A stretch of DNA of 64,000 nucleotides from Arthrobacter sp042667405. Its GTDB lineage: Bacteria > Actinomycetota > Actinomycetes > Actinomycetales > Micrococcaceae. Under the pieces are notes generated by a model. That model was not told where the DNA came from and did not search any database. It worked only from the letters and a program-made list of their open reading frames with translations. The DNA lies in the NCBI RefSeq assembly GCF_042667405.1, contig NZ_JBHVAL010000001.1, positions 558,001 through 622,000 of the forward strand, read 5' to 3'. Below are positions 27,408-36,437 of the stretch, piece after piece (position 1 is the stretch's first letter; each line of letters starts with the position of its first letter). The translations under genes were made by a program, and so were the position numbers.

Positions 27408-27692
27408 ATGAGGCTCGAAGGCTGGCATCTCATCATCATCATCGTTCTGGCCCTGGTGCTTTTTGCAGCACCGAAGCTGCCGTCCATGGCGCGCAGCATT
27501 GGACAGTCGATGCGTATTTTCAAGTCTGAGGTCCGGGAAATGAAGAAGGATGGTTCTTCCGAAGCGAAGGACTCACAGAACGCTTCCGACCCCGTCGAAG
27601 GCAAGGTCGTCGGCCACCCCGACACCGCGACCCCCGACGTGAAGGCCCGTAACACCGGCGAGACTGACGTTCCGCCCTCCAACCGCGTCTAA
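27408..27692 (+). CDS. tatA: Sec-independent translocase subunit TatA
   Basis: A 94-aa TatA: one N-terminal membrane helix (residues 6-22), the conserved hinge LFAAPKLPSMARSIGQ, and an amphipathic helix (SMRIFKSEVREMKK), followed by a disordered acidic tail. TatA oligomers form the pore for folded proteins carrying twin-arginine signals, such as the Rieske protein QcrA encoded in this window. AGGAAAGGA precedes the ATG. tatC follows 6 nt later. Confidence 0.94.
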   Translation: MRLEGWHLIIIIVLALVLFAAPKLPSMARSIGQSMRIFKSEVREMKKDGSSEAKDSQNASDPVEGKVVGHPDTATPDVKARNTGETDVPPSNRV

Positions 27693-27698
27693 AGAGAA

Positions 27699-28535
27699 GT
27701 GGTAGAGACGAAGGGGCGCAAGGCCAACCCCGAAGCCCGGATGGCGCTCCTTGACCATCTCAAGGAGCTGAAGAACCGGCTCTTCAAGGCCGCAATCGGC
27801 GTCATCCTCGGGACCGTGGTGGGCTTCATCGTCTACCAGCCGCTCCTGGAGGCCCTGATCAAACCGATCAAGGACCTCAATGAAAAAGAAGGTCGCGCCG
27901 CCACGCTGAACTTTGACGGCGTGGCCAGTTCGTTCGACCTCATGGTCCAGGTCTCCGTGTTCCTTGGCGTGTTGCTGTCGAGTCCCGTATGGATCTACCA
28001 GCTCTGGGCCTTCATCGTTCCCGGCCTCCACAAGAAGGAACGCCGCCTGGCGCTGTCCTTTGTGGCTGCGGCTGTCCCGCTGTTCATCGGCGGCGTCCTC
28101 CTCGCTTGGCTTGTCCTGCCCAACGCGGTCAGGGTCCTGACGGACTTCACCCCGGTGGGTGGCTCAAACTTCATCAGCGCTGAAATCTACCTGGCGTTTG
28201 TCCTTCGGCTTTTGCTGGCCTTCGGGATCGCCTTCCTGGTACCCGTTGTGCTCGTCGGCCTGAACCTGGCCGGCATCGTCAAAGGCAAGCAGCTGGTCAA
28301 GAGCTGGCGCATCACCATTTTCCTGGTGTGCCTGTTCGCCGCAATGGCGGCGCCGGGCGCAGATGCCATGAGCATGTTTTACCTGGCAGCCCCCATGCTG
28401 TTGCTCTTTTTCGCGGCTATCGGGGTGTGTCTCCTCAACGACCGTCGACGTGAGCGCCGGGCCATCAAGCGTGCCGCCGAGACGGAAGCCACTGCCGATA
28501 TCGCCACCCCGGCGGCTGATCTGGAGAATCTGTAG
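27699..28535 (+). CDS. tatC: Sec-independent translocase subunit TatC
   Basis: A 278-aa six-span membrane protein that recognises twin-arginine signal peptides. The cytosolic start carries the conserved MALLDHLKELKNRLFKA near residue 14, and the first periplasmic loop has the GVASSFDLMVQVS region; the FVLRLLLAFGIAFLVPV block is also typical. The start is GTG, 6 nt after the tatA stop. The C-terminal 30 residues are charged and variable. Together with tatA it forms a minimal Tat system; a tatB-like gene is not in this window. Confidence 0.95.
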   Translation: MVETKGRKANPEARMALLDHLKELKNRLFKAAIGVILGTVVGFIVYQPLLEALIKPIKDLNEKEGRAATLNFDGVASSFDLMVQVSVFLGVLLSSPVWIYQLWAFIVPGLHKKERRLALSFVAAAVPLFIGGVLLAWLVLPNAVRVLTDFTPVGGSNFISAEIYLAFVLRLLLAFGIAFLVPVVLVGLNLAGIVKGKQLVKSWRITIFLVCLFAAMAAPGADAMSMFYLAAPMLLLFFAAIGVCLLNDRRRERRAIKRAAETEATADIATPAADLENL

Positions 28536-28559
28536 ACGCTGGGCCACTAGGCTTGATGC

Positions 28560-31529
28560 ATGTCTTTGTTTTCCGGGTCTCCTTCTCCATCAGAGCGTTA
28601 CCAGGCGGCAGCGCAAAGGGCAGCGGAGGCAAAAACCTACCTCGGCGCCTTCGTCGCTTCACTTGACTTCGAGCTGGACGATTTCCAACGCGAAGCGTGC
28701 AAGTCACTCCAGGAGGGGCGAGGAGTACTGGTGGCCGCCCCCACCGGCGCCGGAAAGACAATCGTTGGCGAGTTCGCCATTTACCTGGCCCTTCAGCGGG
28801 GCCTCAAGGCTTTCTATACCACCCCCATCAAAGCACTGAGCAACCAGAAATTCTCGGAACTTGCAGAGAAGTACGGTGCGGCCAACGTTGGTCTGCTGAC
28901 GGGCGACACCACCATCAATGGCGAAGCACCGGTCGTCGTGATGACCACGGAAGTCCTTCGGAACATGCTGTACGCCGACTCGGAGACACTCAGCGACCTC
29001 GGATACGTCGTCATGGACGAGGTCCACTACCTTGCTGACCGTTTCCGCGGTGCCGTCTGGGAAGAAGTCATCATCCACTTGCCCAGCGAAGTCCAGGTGG
29101 CCTCGCTGAGTGCAACCGTCTCCAACGCCGAAGAGTTCGGTGCCTGGCTGGACACTGTCCGTGGCGATACGGACGTCATCGTCTCTGAACACCGCCCGGT
29201 GCCCTTGTGGCAGCACGTCATGGTGGGCCGGGAGATCGTGGACCTCTTCGCCGGCGACACCACCTTTGACGAAATAGCCCCCGTGGCCCCGGGCGCGCAG
29301 GAAACCGACGCTCCGGACCTCTCGGAAGCCGGCGAGGTATCCAGCGAGCCCAAAGCAAGCCGCCGCGTGTCCTCCAAGGGAACGTCCACCCCTAAAGTGC
29401 GCCAAGCAGTCACCGGTCCGGAATTCGAAGTGAACCCGGACCTTCTGGCCATGGCACGTTCGGAGAGCCGAATGAACGTGGGGGGTCGCTTTGGCCACGG
29501 TGGCCGGAGCCGCCGTCGTCATGACCGTCACCGCGAGGACCGGCAGCAGTCCGAACAGCGCAGCCCTGTCCGCAAGGCAAGCCGCCCGCAGGTGATTGAG
29601 AGCCTCAGGCGCCAGGACCTGCTTCCCGCCATCACCTTCATCTTCTCCCGGGCCGGCTGCGATGCGGCCGTAGCCCAGTGCGCTGCATCGGGTCTGTGGC
29701 TCACCACGGAAAGGGAGCAGCAGATCATTGCCCAGCGCGTGGATGAGGCCAGTCACGAGATCCCGGCTGACGATCTGGAAGTACTGGGCTTCTGGGGCTG
29801 GCGTGACGGTCTGGTCAGGGGCTTCGCCGCCCACCATGCCGGAATGTTGCCCACCTTCAAGGAAGTGGTGGAGAAGCTCTTCGCGGACGGATTGGTCAAG
29901 GCTGTCTTCGCGACGGAAACGCTCGCTTTGGGGGTCAACATGCCTGCCCGCTGCGTGGTCCTCGAGAAGCTCGAGAAGTTCAACGGCGAAGCGCACGTCA
30001 ACATCACGGCGGGGGAGTACACCCAACTGACCGGTCGGGCCGGGCGGAGGGGTATCGACGTCGAAGGCCACGCCGTTGTCCTGTGGCAGCCAGGCACGGA
30101 TCCTGCGGCAGTTGCCGGCCTTGCATCCAGGCGCACCTACCCCTTGAACTCCAGCTTCAGGCCCACGTACAACATGAGCATCAACCTCATCGCCCAGTTC
30201 GGCCGGGCGCGGGCCCGTGAAATCCTGGAGTCGTCCTTCGCCCAGTTCCAAGCGGACCGTTCGGTGGTCGGCCTGGCCAGGCAGGTCCGTGGCAGGGAGG
30301 AGTCCTTGGCCGGATACGCCAAGTCCATGCAATGCCACTTGGGTGATTTCACCGAGTACGCCAAACTCCGGCGCGAACTCAGTGACGCCGAAAACAACGC
30401 AGCGCGCGACCACCAACGGGCCCGTAAATCACGCGTAGCCGACTCCCTCGCACGGTTGATCCCTGGTGACGTCATCAGCATTTACAGCGGCCGGCTCGCA
30501 GGGCACGCGGTGGTATTGGACGTCGACCCCCATGCTCGTGAGCCACGTCCCTCAGTGCTGACCCAGGACAACCAACTGCGCAGGATCGGTGTCCACGACC
30601 TCGAAGGTCCTGTGTCACCGGTGACCCGGATCCGCATTCCCAAGTCGTTCAACGCCAAGGTGCCCAAGGCCCGCCGCGATCTGGCATCGTCCATGCGCCA
30701 TGCAATCAGCGAGGACGCGCCGCAGCGCCACCGCAACAGCAGGCATGAGGACTTCGGCCTGGGGGCCCGGCTGCCGGACCAGGAGCAGCGGATCGCGGAC
30801 CTGCGCCGTGCTTTGCGGGCGCATCCCTGCCATGGCTGCAGCGAGCGGGAAGACCACGCACGGTGGTCCGAGCGCTGGTGGAAGCTCCGCAAGGAGACCG
30901 ACGGGCTGGTCCGCCAGATCCAGGGCCGCACCAACACCATCGCAAAGACCTTCGATCGGGTGTGCGACGTTCTCTCCACATACGGTTACCTGGAAACAAA
31001 CGACGCCGGCCAGGTCACCATCAGCGCCGACGGACAGCGTCTCCGGAGGATCTACGGCGAGAAGGACCTGCTGATTTCCCAGTCCATCCGGCAAGGTGCT
31101 ATTAACGACCTCGACGCAGCCGAACTGGCATCGTTTGCCAGCACGCTGGTCTACCAGGCCAAACGCGAGGACCGCGGGCTTCGCCCGAAGATGCCCAGTG
31201 TCTCTCTCGAGACAGCTGTCGACGTAGTGGTCCGTGAATGGTCCCGGCTGGAGGACACGGAGGAACAGAACCGCCTTCCCCTAACGGGCGAACCGGAGCT
31301 CGGCCTGATGTGGCCAATGTATAAGTGGGCCAAGGGCCGTCACCTCCAGGAGGTTCTCAGTGGAACCGATCTGGCCGCCGGAGATTTTGTCCGCTGGGCC
31401 AAGCAGGTGGTGGATCTTCTGGACCAGCTGGCAAAAATCCCCCAGCTTGACCCCCGCTTGGGCCGGATCTGCCGGGAGGCCATCGAACTGGTCCGCCGCG
31501 GTGTGGTGGCCTACTCCACGGTGGCCTAG
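28560..31529 (+). CDS. helY: Ski2/Mtr4-like DEVH-box helicase HelY
   Basis: A 989-aa superfamily 2 helicase. Motif I APTGAGKT near residue 60, motif II in the form DEVHYLADR near residue 152, motif III SLSATVSN, and motif VI QLTGRAGRRG near residue 485 define the two RecA-like domains. A variable, basic and partly disordered insert lies at about residues 235-345 (RSRRRHDRHRED). The C-terminal half has an arch-like and helical-bundle region with a CxxC pair near residue 758. Eukaryotic relatives unwind RNA for the exosome; the bacterial role is less clear. The position after tatC matches the mycobacterial helY neighbourhood. Confidence 0.94.
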   Translation: MSLFSGSPSPSERYQAAAQRAAEAKTYLGAFVASLDFELDDFQREACKSLQEGRGVLVAAPTGAGKTIVGEFAIYLALQRGLKAFYTTPIKALSNQKFSELAEKYGAANVGLLTGDTTINGEAPVVVMTTEVLRNMLYADSETLSDLGYVVMDEVHYLADRFRGAVWEEVIIHLPSEVQVASLSATVSNAEEFGAWLDTVRGDTDVIVSEHRPVPLWQHVMVGREIVDLFAGDTTFDEIAPVAPGAQETDAPDLSEAGEVSSEPKASRRVSSKGTSTPKVRQAVTGPEFEVNPDLLAMARSESRMNVGGRFGHGGRSRRRHDRHREDRQQSEQRSPVRKASRPQVIESLRRQDLLPAITFIFSRAGCDAAVAQCAASGLWLTTEREQQIIAQRVDEASHEIPADDLEVLGFWGWRDGLVRGFAAHHAGMLPTFKEVVEKLFADGLVKAVFATETLALGVNMPARCVVLEKLEKFNGEAHVNITAGEYTQLTGRAGRRGIDVEGHAVVLWQPGTDPAAVAGLASRRTYPLNSSFRPTYNMSINLIAQFGRARAREILESSFAQFQADRSVVGLARQVRGREESLAGYAKSMQCHLGDFTEYAKLRRELSDAENNAARDHQRARKSRVADSLARLIPGDVISIYSGRLAGHAVVLDVDPHAREPRPSVLTQDNQLRRIGVHDLEGPVSPVTRIRIPKSFNAKVPKARRDLASSMRHAISEDAPQRHRNSRHEDFGLGARLPDQEQRIADLRRALRAHPCHGCSEREDHARWSERWWKLRKETDGLVRQIQGRTNTIAKTFDRVCDVLSTYGYLETNDAGQVTISADGQRLRRIYGEKDLLISQSIRQGAINDLDAAELASFASTLVYQAKREDRGLRPKMPSVSLETAVDVVVREWSRLEDTEEQNRLPLTGEPELGLMWPMYKWAKGRHLQEVLSGTDLAAGDFVRWAKQVVDLLDQLAKIPQLDPRLGRICREAIELVRRGVVAYSTVA

Positions 31530-31586
31530 CCCGCTGTTCATCTTTCCCGCGAATTATTTGTTGTCCACGCTCAAGGAGCTCAACGC

Positions 31587-33245
31587 ATGAACCAGCCCGA
31601 CGCACCTGTCGGCCAGCAGCCCAACGGTTCCGGCCGCAAGGTCACCATGTATCGCAACGGCTCGATCTATACGGCCGCGGACCCCTTTGCGACGGCCATG
31701 GTGGTGGATGGAGACACCGTGGCGTGGGTCGGGTCCGAACAGGCCGCAACTTCCATTGCGGACTCTTCCATGGAGATCATCGATCTTCATGGCGCCCTCC
31801 TGGCCCCCGGGTTCGTGGATTCCCACGCGCACCTTACGGAAACGGGGTTGGCCCTCGCCGGCCTCCAGCTCAGCAGCGTTCGTTCAGCAACAGAACTGCT
31901 CGACGCCGTTTCGGCCGCTGGCGGTTCGGGCACCATCCTGGGCCATGGTTGGGATGAAACGACGTGGAATGATCCCACGCTGCCCACCCTTGAAGAGATC
32001 GGGCGGGCCGCAGGAGACCGGCAAGTCTACCTGTCCCGGGTCGACGTCCACTCAGCGTTGGTCTCGGCCTCCCTGGTGGCTGCTGGCGGCCTGGACGGCC
32101 TCGACGGCTACACGGGAAATGCCCGTGTGGTACGGGCTGCGCATACAGCGGCCCGCCTCCACGCACGACGATTCCCGGAAGCAGAACGGCGCACGTACCA
32201 GGAGCTGGCCTTGAAGGAGGCAGCCTCCCATGGTTACGTGGCATTGGCTGAGATGTCGGCGCCGCATATTTGCGGACCCGAGGACCTCGGAATGGCCGTT
32301 TCCTGGAATGACCACGGGTTCCACCCGGAGATCCTTCCATACTGGGGCGAACTGGCGTCCTCGGAGGAACACGCACAAACGATTTTGAATGGTTTGGGCA
32401 CCAACGTCCTCGGCCTTGCGGGCGATCTCAACATGGACGGTTCCATCGGTTCCCGGACAGCTGCCCTGCTGGAAGATTACTCAGATGCCCCTGGACACCG
32501 GGGCAGTCTCTATCTTTCGGTGGACGAGGCCGCCAAGCACCTGGCAGCGACGTCGGCCCTGGGCCTGCAAGCCGGCTTCCATGTCATAGGCGACGCCGGA
32601 CTGGGCGCCGTCCTCGACGCCCTGGATACCGCGGCCGCTGAGGTAGGGGAGCAGCGTATCCGCGCGGCCGGCCACCGGCTCGAACACGTGGAGATGGCCG
32701 ACAAGTCGGCCATCGACAGGCTCGCCAAGTACTCGGTGACGGTCAGCGTCCAGCCCGGCTTTGACGCCGCCTGGGGCGGCCCCGGGGACTTGTACGAACA
32801 ACGACTGGGCAATCGCAGCCGCAGCATGAACCCCTTTGCTTCGTTCTATTCCAGTGGCGTTCCCATCGCCTTCGGCAGTGACAGCCCTGTGACTGCCCTA
32901 CGCCCGTGGTCCAGCGTCCGGGCCTGCCTTGAGCACAGCAACCCCGATCAACGCATCTCGGCACGGGCGGCCTTCCTGGGACATACCCGTGCTGGATGGC
33001 GCGCCGCCAAACACCGGAACCCCCTCATGGGGCAGCTGGTCCCCGGGGCTCCGGCCAGTTTCGCCGTCTGGGAAGTAGAAGAGCTGATGGTCCAGGTAGC
33101 GGACAGCCGGGTCCAGTCATGGAGCACCGATCCCCGCGCACGGACACCGCTGCTGCCTGCCCTCGACACCGGGGCAGACCCGCGTTGCCTGCAGACGGTC
33201 CACCATGGCCGCGAGCTCTTTGCCCACGAGTCACTCCGCGTATAG
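31587..33245 (+). CDS. YtcJ-like metal-dependent amidohydrolase
   Basis: A 552-aa amidohydrolase of the YtcJ/LAF3 branch. The N-terminal small barrel precedes the metal motif VDSHAHLTETG near residue 78. Further metal and catalytic positions are HVIGDAG near residue 333, GHRLEHVEMAD near residue 362, and the FGSDSPVTALRPW motif near residue 430 with the conserved Asp. The substrate is unknown; characterised relatives hydrolyse N-substituted formamides or imidazole-type compounds. AAGGAG lies 8 nt before the ATG. It is a single gene between helY and the mannosyltransferase. Confidence 0.88.
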   Translation: MNQPDAPVGQQPNGSGRKVTMYRNGSIYTAADPFATAMVVDGDTVAWVGSEQAATSIADSSMEIIDLHGALLAPGFVDSHAHLTETGLALAGLQLSSVRSATELLDAVSAAGGSGTILGHGWDETTWNDPTLPTLEEIGRAAGDRQVYLSRVDVHSALVSASLVAAGGLDGLDGYTGNARVVRAAHTAARLHARRFPEAERRTYQELALKEAASHGYVALAEMSAPHICGPEDLGMAVSWNDHGFHPEILPYWGELASSEEHAQTILNGLGTNVLGLAGDLNMDGSIGSRTAALLEDYSDAPGHRGSLYLSVDEAAKHLAATSALGLQAGFHVIGDAGLGAVLDALDTAAAEVGEQRIRAAGHRLEHVEMADKSAIDRLAKYSVTVSVQPGFDAAWGGPGDLYEQRLGNRSRSMNPFASFYSSGVPIAFGSDSPVTALRPWSSVRACLEHSNPDQRISARAAFLGHTRAGWRAAKHRNPLMGQLVPGAPASFAVWEVEELMVQVADSRVQSWSTDPRARTPLLPALDTGADPRCLQTVHHGRELFAHESLRV

Positions 33246-33322
33246 CTGAGGACCATCCCAGGGCACCATCCCGACCACTGTGGCCGGCGCCACAGACGCA
33301 AAAGTCCTGGCTGCCGTCGTCC

Positions 33323-33328
33323 TATAAT
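33323..33328 (+). promoter_or_regulatory. -10 element upstream of the polyprenol mannosyltransferase gene
   Basis: A consensus TATAAT lies 75 nt before the TTG start of the mannosyltransferase gene. No good TTGACA-like -35 box is seen at 16-18 bp, so the promoter call rests on the -10 alone. Confidence 0.5.
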
Positions 33329-33402
33329 GGAGAGTTGCGCCAGAACGCCAGCTGCCACGCTGGTCCGGCACACCGACCGCTCCATCAAGGAAAGGCCTCT
33401 TC

Positions 33403-34146
33403 TTGCGTGTCCTGACGATCATTCCCACCTACAACGAGCTGGAATCGCTCCCCGTGACGCTGGGACGGCTGCGCGCCGCAGTTCCCGAATCCGACGTCCT
33501 GGTGGTCGACGACAACAGCCCTGACGGCACGGGAAAGCTTGCCGACGACTTCGCCGCGGAGGACAGCCAGGTTCACGTCCTGCACCGCAAGGGCAAAGAA
33601 GGCCTGGGCGCTGCCTACATCGCCGGCTTCAAGTGGGGCCTGGCAGCCGGTTATGACGTCCTTGTCGAAATGGACGCGGATGGATCACACAAGCCCGAAC
33701 AACTGCCCCTGCTCCTTGACGCCGTGAAGGACGGAGCGGATCTGGCCATGGGCTCCCGTTGGGTTCCCGGCGGCAGCGTGGTGAACTGGCCGCTCTACCG
33801 TCAGGCCATCTCCCGCATCGGCAGCACGTACGCCCGCATCATGCTGGGTGTAAAAATCAAGGACGTGACCGGCGGCTACCGCGCCTTCCGCCGCAGCACG
33901 CTGGAGGCATTGAAGCTCGATGAAGTCGAGTCGGTCGGTTACGGCTTCCAGGTGGATCTTGCCTGGCGCGTAGCCAAGCTTGGCCTTCGCATCGAGGAAC
34001 GCCCCATCACCTTCGTGGAGCGCGAACTCGGGGCATCGAAGATGAGCGGCAACATTGTGGTCGAAGCCATGATCAACGTCACCAAGTGGGGATTGGCAGC
34101 ACGCTGGGCCAAGCTCACCGGCAAGTCAACCGAAATGGCCAAGTAG
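33403..34146 (+). CDS. Polyprenol-phosphate mannosyltransferase (Ppm1/DPM1-like)
   Basis: A 247-aa GT2 enzyme predicted to transfer mannose from GDP-mannose to polyprenyl phosphate, giving the lipid-linked donor for mannosylated glycolipids and proteins. It has IIPTYNELESLPVTL, VVDDNSPDGTGKLAD near residue 34, the metal-site EMDADGSHKPEQ near residue 88, and the acceptor loop GSRWVPGG near residue 118, all typical of the DPM1 family. No C-terminal membrane domain is visible, so it should act at the membrane surface. The start is TTG with AAGGAAAGG upstream. A strong terminator follows the stop. Confidence 0.9.
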   Translation: MRVLTIIPTYNELESLPVTLGRLRAAVPESDVLVVDDNSPDGTGKLADDFAAEDSQVHVLHRKGKEGLGAAYIAGFKWGLAAGYDVLVEMDADGSHKPEQLPLLLDAVKDGADLAMGSRWVPGGSVVNWPLYRQAISRIGSTYARIMLGVKIKDVTGGYRAFRRSTLEALKLDEVESVGYGFQVDLAWRVAKLGLRIEERPITFVERELGASKMSGNIVVEAMINVTKWGLAARWAKLTGKSTEMAK

Positions 34147-34156
34147 TACTTACAGC

Positions 34157-34203
34157 AAAGGCCGGGTCCGGTTCCCAAGGGAGAACCTGACCCGGCCTTT
34201 TTG
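34157..34203. terminator. Bidirectional terminator between the mannosyltransferase gene and rbpA
   Basis: A perfect 12-bp stem (34157-34168 with 34189-34200), with an additional internal GGTTC/GAACC pairing, ends in a run of T on the plus strand and a matching A run at the 5' side. It can serve both converging genes. Confidence 0.92.
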
Positions 34204-34216
34204 CGTGTTGTGGAAA

Positions 34217-34564
34217 CTATGCCGAACGGCGTTCCCCGCGGCGCTCACGAAGGATGTTGAGGCGATCCTCAAGGATCTGCTCCAACTCGGGAAGGCTGCG
34301 ACGTTCCAGCAGCATGTCCCAGTGGGTGCGGACGGCTTTTTCGTTGGCATCCACGGGACGCTCGCCGTCGACAAGGAGCGCTTCCTTACCCGTCTTGGAG
34401 ACCCACACGGGAGGGATTTCCGCTTCGGAGGAGAAGGTTACGAAGACCTGCTCGCCATCCTCGCAACGGTACTCGACCCGCTGGCGCGGTGCCGGTTCAA
34501 CGCCGGATTCAGTTTCCATGCTTTGGGCGCCAAGACGCATACCCCGCAGGCTGCGATCGCTCAT
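34217..34564 (-). CDS. rbpA: RNA polymerase-binding protein RbpA
   Basis: A 115-aa actinobacterial transcription factor that binds the primary sigma factor and RNA polymerase and stabilises open promoter complexes. Visible family hallmarks are the N-terminal RSLRGMRLGAQSMETE, APRQRVEYRC, the core EAEIPPVWVS and the sigma-interacting segment RTHWDMLLERRSLPELEQIL near residue 80. The gene has a near-consensus promoter about 155 nt upstream, so its leader is long and includes a hairpin just before the ribosome site (AGGGAG). Confidence 0.95.
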   Translation of the reverse strand: MSDRSLRGMRLGAQSMETESGVEPAPRQRVEYRCEDGEQVFVTFSSEAEIPPVWVSKTGKEALLVDGERPVDANEKAVRTHWDMLLERRSLPELEQILEDRLNILRERRGERRSA

Positions 34565-34584
34565 GATTACTCCCTCTGTCTGTT

Positions 34585-34604
34585 CGCGGAGCAGGAACTC
34601 CGCG
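34585..34604 (-). promoter_or_regulatory. Hairpin in the rbpA leader
   Basis: A 7-bp perfect stem (34585-34591 with 34598-34604) with a 6-nt loop lies about 10 nt upstream of the AGGGAG ribosome site of rbpA, within the predicted leader. It could affect translation; no known riboswitch pattern was recognised. Confidence 0.4.
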
Positions 34605-34725
34605 CTGGCCGTAAGCCGTTTTCACGATCCCTACGGACTACTTCTGCACACCTTGCGTCACTAATTGCAACGCCTGGCCAAGCTTTAATGTTCCGTCCAC
34701 GCTGAACCAGCCGGACAAATATCCT

Positions 34726-34755
34726 ATTATACGCTGATCTTTACTGACTACTCAA
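34726..34755 (-). promoter_or_regulatory. rbpA promoter
   Basis: On the minus strand a perfect TATAAT (34731-34726) is preceded, after 18 bp, by TTGAGT (34755-34750), 4 of 6 matches to the -35 consensus. The predicted start of transcription near 34719 gives a leader of about 155 nt before rbpA. Confidence 0.75.
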
Positions 34756-34824
34756 AAGCGCACGCATGCAGCGAGCGGCCAGCCGGAGTGGCTGACCGCT
34801 CGTGTCCTTGCTGTGGAGTTGGAA

Positions 34825-35799
34825 CTACTCCGCCGTGCGTGTTGGTTCCACTGTTCCCGCGGGCTCAGGGGACTTGGTGCCGCCGTCGAAAAGCCCTGCA
34901 ACGGGGGAGTCCCCGCCATTGCCTCCCAGTGCGCCGCCGATACCCTTGAGGGCCTCGCCTACTTCACTGGGAATGATCCACAGCTTGTTCGAGGTGCCCT
35001 CTGCGATCTTCGGAAGTGTCTGCAGGTACTGGTACGCCAGCAGCTTCTGGTCAGGGTTGCCCTTGTGGATGGCATCAAAGACCTTCTGGATGGCCTGGGC
35101 TTCACCATCTGCGCGGAGGATGGCGGCCTTGGCATCACCTTCGGCCGCGAGGATGGCGGCTTGGCGCTGACCCTCAGCGGTCAGGATCTGGGACTGTTTG
35201 GTACCTTCGGCGGTCAGGATGGCCGCACGACGGTCCCGCTCGGCGCGCATCTGCTTTTCCATCGAGTCCTGGATGGAGTGGGGCGGGTCGATCGCCTTGA
35301 GCTCCACCCTGGAGACGCGGATTCCCCAGCGTCCCGTTGCCTCGTCCAGTACACCACGCAGCTGACCATTGATCTGGTCGCGTGAGGTCAGGGCTTCTTC
35401 CAGGTTGAGCCCACCCACCACGTTACGAAGCGTGGTGGTGGTCAGCTGTTCAACTGCCTGGATGTAGTTGGCGATCTCGTAGGTCGCGGCCCTGGGATCG
35501 GTGACCTGGAAGTAGACCACGGTGTCGATCGAAACCACCAGGTTGTCTTCGGTAATGACCGGCTGCGGCGGGAACGACACTACCTGCTCGCGGAGGTCGA
35601 GCAGCGGCAGGAGCCTGTCGACAAACGGGATCAGGATGGTCAGCCCCGGGTTAAGCGTGCGCTGGTACTTGCCGAGTCGTTCAACGACGCCGGCACGTGC
35701 CTGCGGAATGATCCTTACCGAGCGGACCAACACGATGATGACAAAGATAACGAGAACAATCAGCACAATTGCCGCTGCTGTTCCTCCTAAGCCGTCCAT
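34825..35799 (-). CDS. SPFH/band-7 membrane protein (stomatin/QmcA-like)
   Basis: A 324-aa protein with an N-terminal membrane segment (residues 8-28), an SPFH domain (RIIPQARAGVVERLGKYQRTL near residue 30, then PPQPVITEDNLVVSIDTVVYFQV near residue 78) and a long helical region with repeated AEG units (TAEGTKQSQIL, TAEGQRQAAIL, AAEGDAKAAIL) at about residues 190-235. These proteins form ring-like scaffolds in membrane microdomains. The ATG at 35799 with GGAG upstream is chosen; the longer open frame has no matching features. The NfeD gene just upstream on the same strand is its usual partner. Confidence 0.93.
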   Translation of the reverse strand: MDGLGGTAAAIVLIVLVIFVIIVLVRSVRIIPQARAGVVERLGKYQRTLNPGLTILIPFVDRLLPLLDLREQVVSFPPQPVITEDNLVVSIDTVVYFQVTDPRAATYEIANYIQAVEQLTTTTLRNVVGGLNLEEALTSRDQINGQLRGVLDEATGRWGIRVSRVELKAIDPPHSIQDSMEKQMRAERDRRAAILTAEGTKQSQILTAEGQRQAAILAAEGDAKAAILRADGEAQAIQKVFDAIHKGNPDQKLLAYQYLQTLPKIAEGTSNKLWIIPSEVGEALKGIGGALGGNGGDSPVAGLFDGGTKSPEPAGTVEPTRTAE

Positions 35800-35896
35800 A
35801 CATCTCCTTCGTTCCCCAATTGCGTGGTTTGATGCGGCTGTTTGCGGGCGGTGACCCGGTCCGGCAACAGCCTGAAATCTTGAGTGCGCCGAAGCG

Positions 35897-36358
35897 TCAG
35901 CGGGGGCTGTTGTCGGCAGCCGAGGCGACGACCGCCGTCGCCCCGTCAATTTTGGTGACCTGCACCGTGGCGCCGGCGTCGATGACACCAGCCGCGCTGC
36001 GGGCGCTCCAGACGTCGCCGCCGATTTTCACCAGCCCACTGGTGCTGCTCACGGCTTCAATGACGAGGGCAGGCTGGCCAATGAGCCGGTCTATGTTGGA
36101 GAGCTGTTCAGCGGGACCCTTGCGCAGATGCTTCAAGGCTACTGGCCGGACGAAAACGATCATCAGTAGGGAAACCACGCAGAATATGACGATCTGCAGC
36201 CAGAAGTCGGCACCGGAGAAGTCCGCAATCAGCCCGGCAAGCGCACCACCGCCCAGCATGATGAAGAAGAGGTCGAGAGTCAGCATCTCCACCACTGCAA
36301 ACGCGAGGAAGACTGTGAGCCATAGGGCCCACCAATTCTCGCCGAGCCATTCAAACAT
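35897..36358 (-). CDS. NfeD-family membrane protein
   Basis: A 153-aa short NfeD protein: two to three membrane segments in residues 5-75 followed by an OB-fold domain (RLIGQPALVIEAVSSTSGLVKIGGDVWSARS in outline). NfeD proteins partner SPFH proteins, and here the gene lies 97 bp upstream of one on the same strand. The short form lacks the ClpP-like protease domain. A GGGGGAA ribosome site precedes the ATG. Confidence 0.9.
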   Translation of the reverse strand: MFEWLGENWWALWLTVFLAFAVVEMLTLDLFFIMLGGGALAGLIADFSGADFWLQIVIFCVVSLLMIVFVRPVALKHLRKGPAEQLSNIDRLIGQPALVIEAVSSTSGLVKIGGDVWSARSAAGVIDAGATVQVTKIDGATAVVASAADNSPR

Positions 36359-36437
36359 CGTTCCCCCTTGGTCCCGGATCCCGCCAGCGGGATCACAGTC
36401 GCTGTTCCTCCATCCTAGCCCGACGCGCCCTCAAGCG

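Noticed and set aside
28704..30416. A 570-codon minus-strand open frame opposite helY
   Set aside because: No recognisable domain; helicase motifs on the sense strand explain the region.
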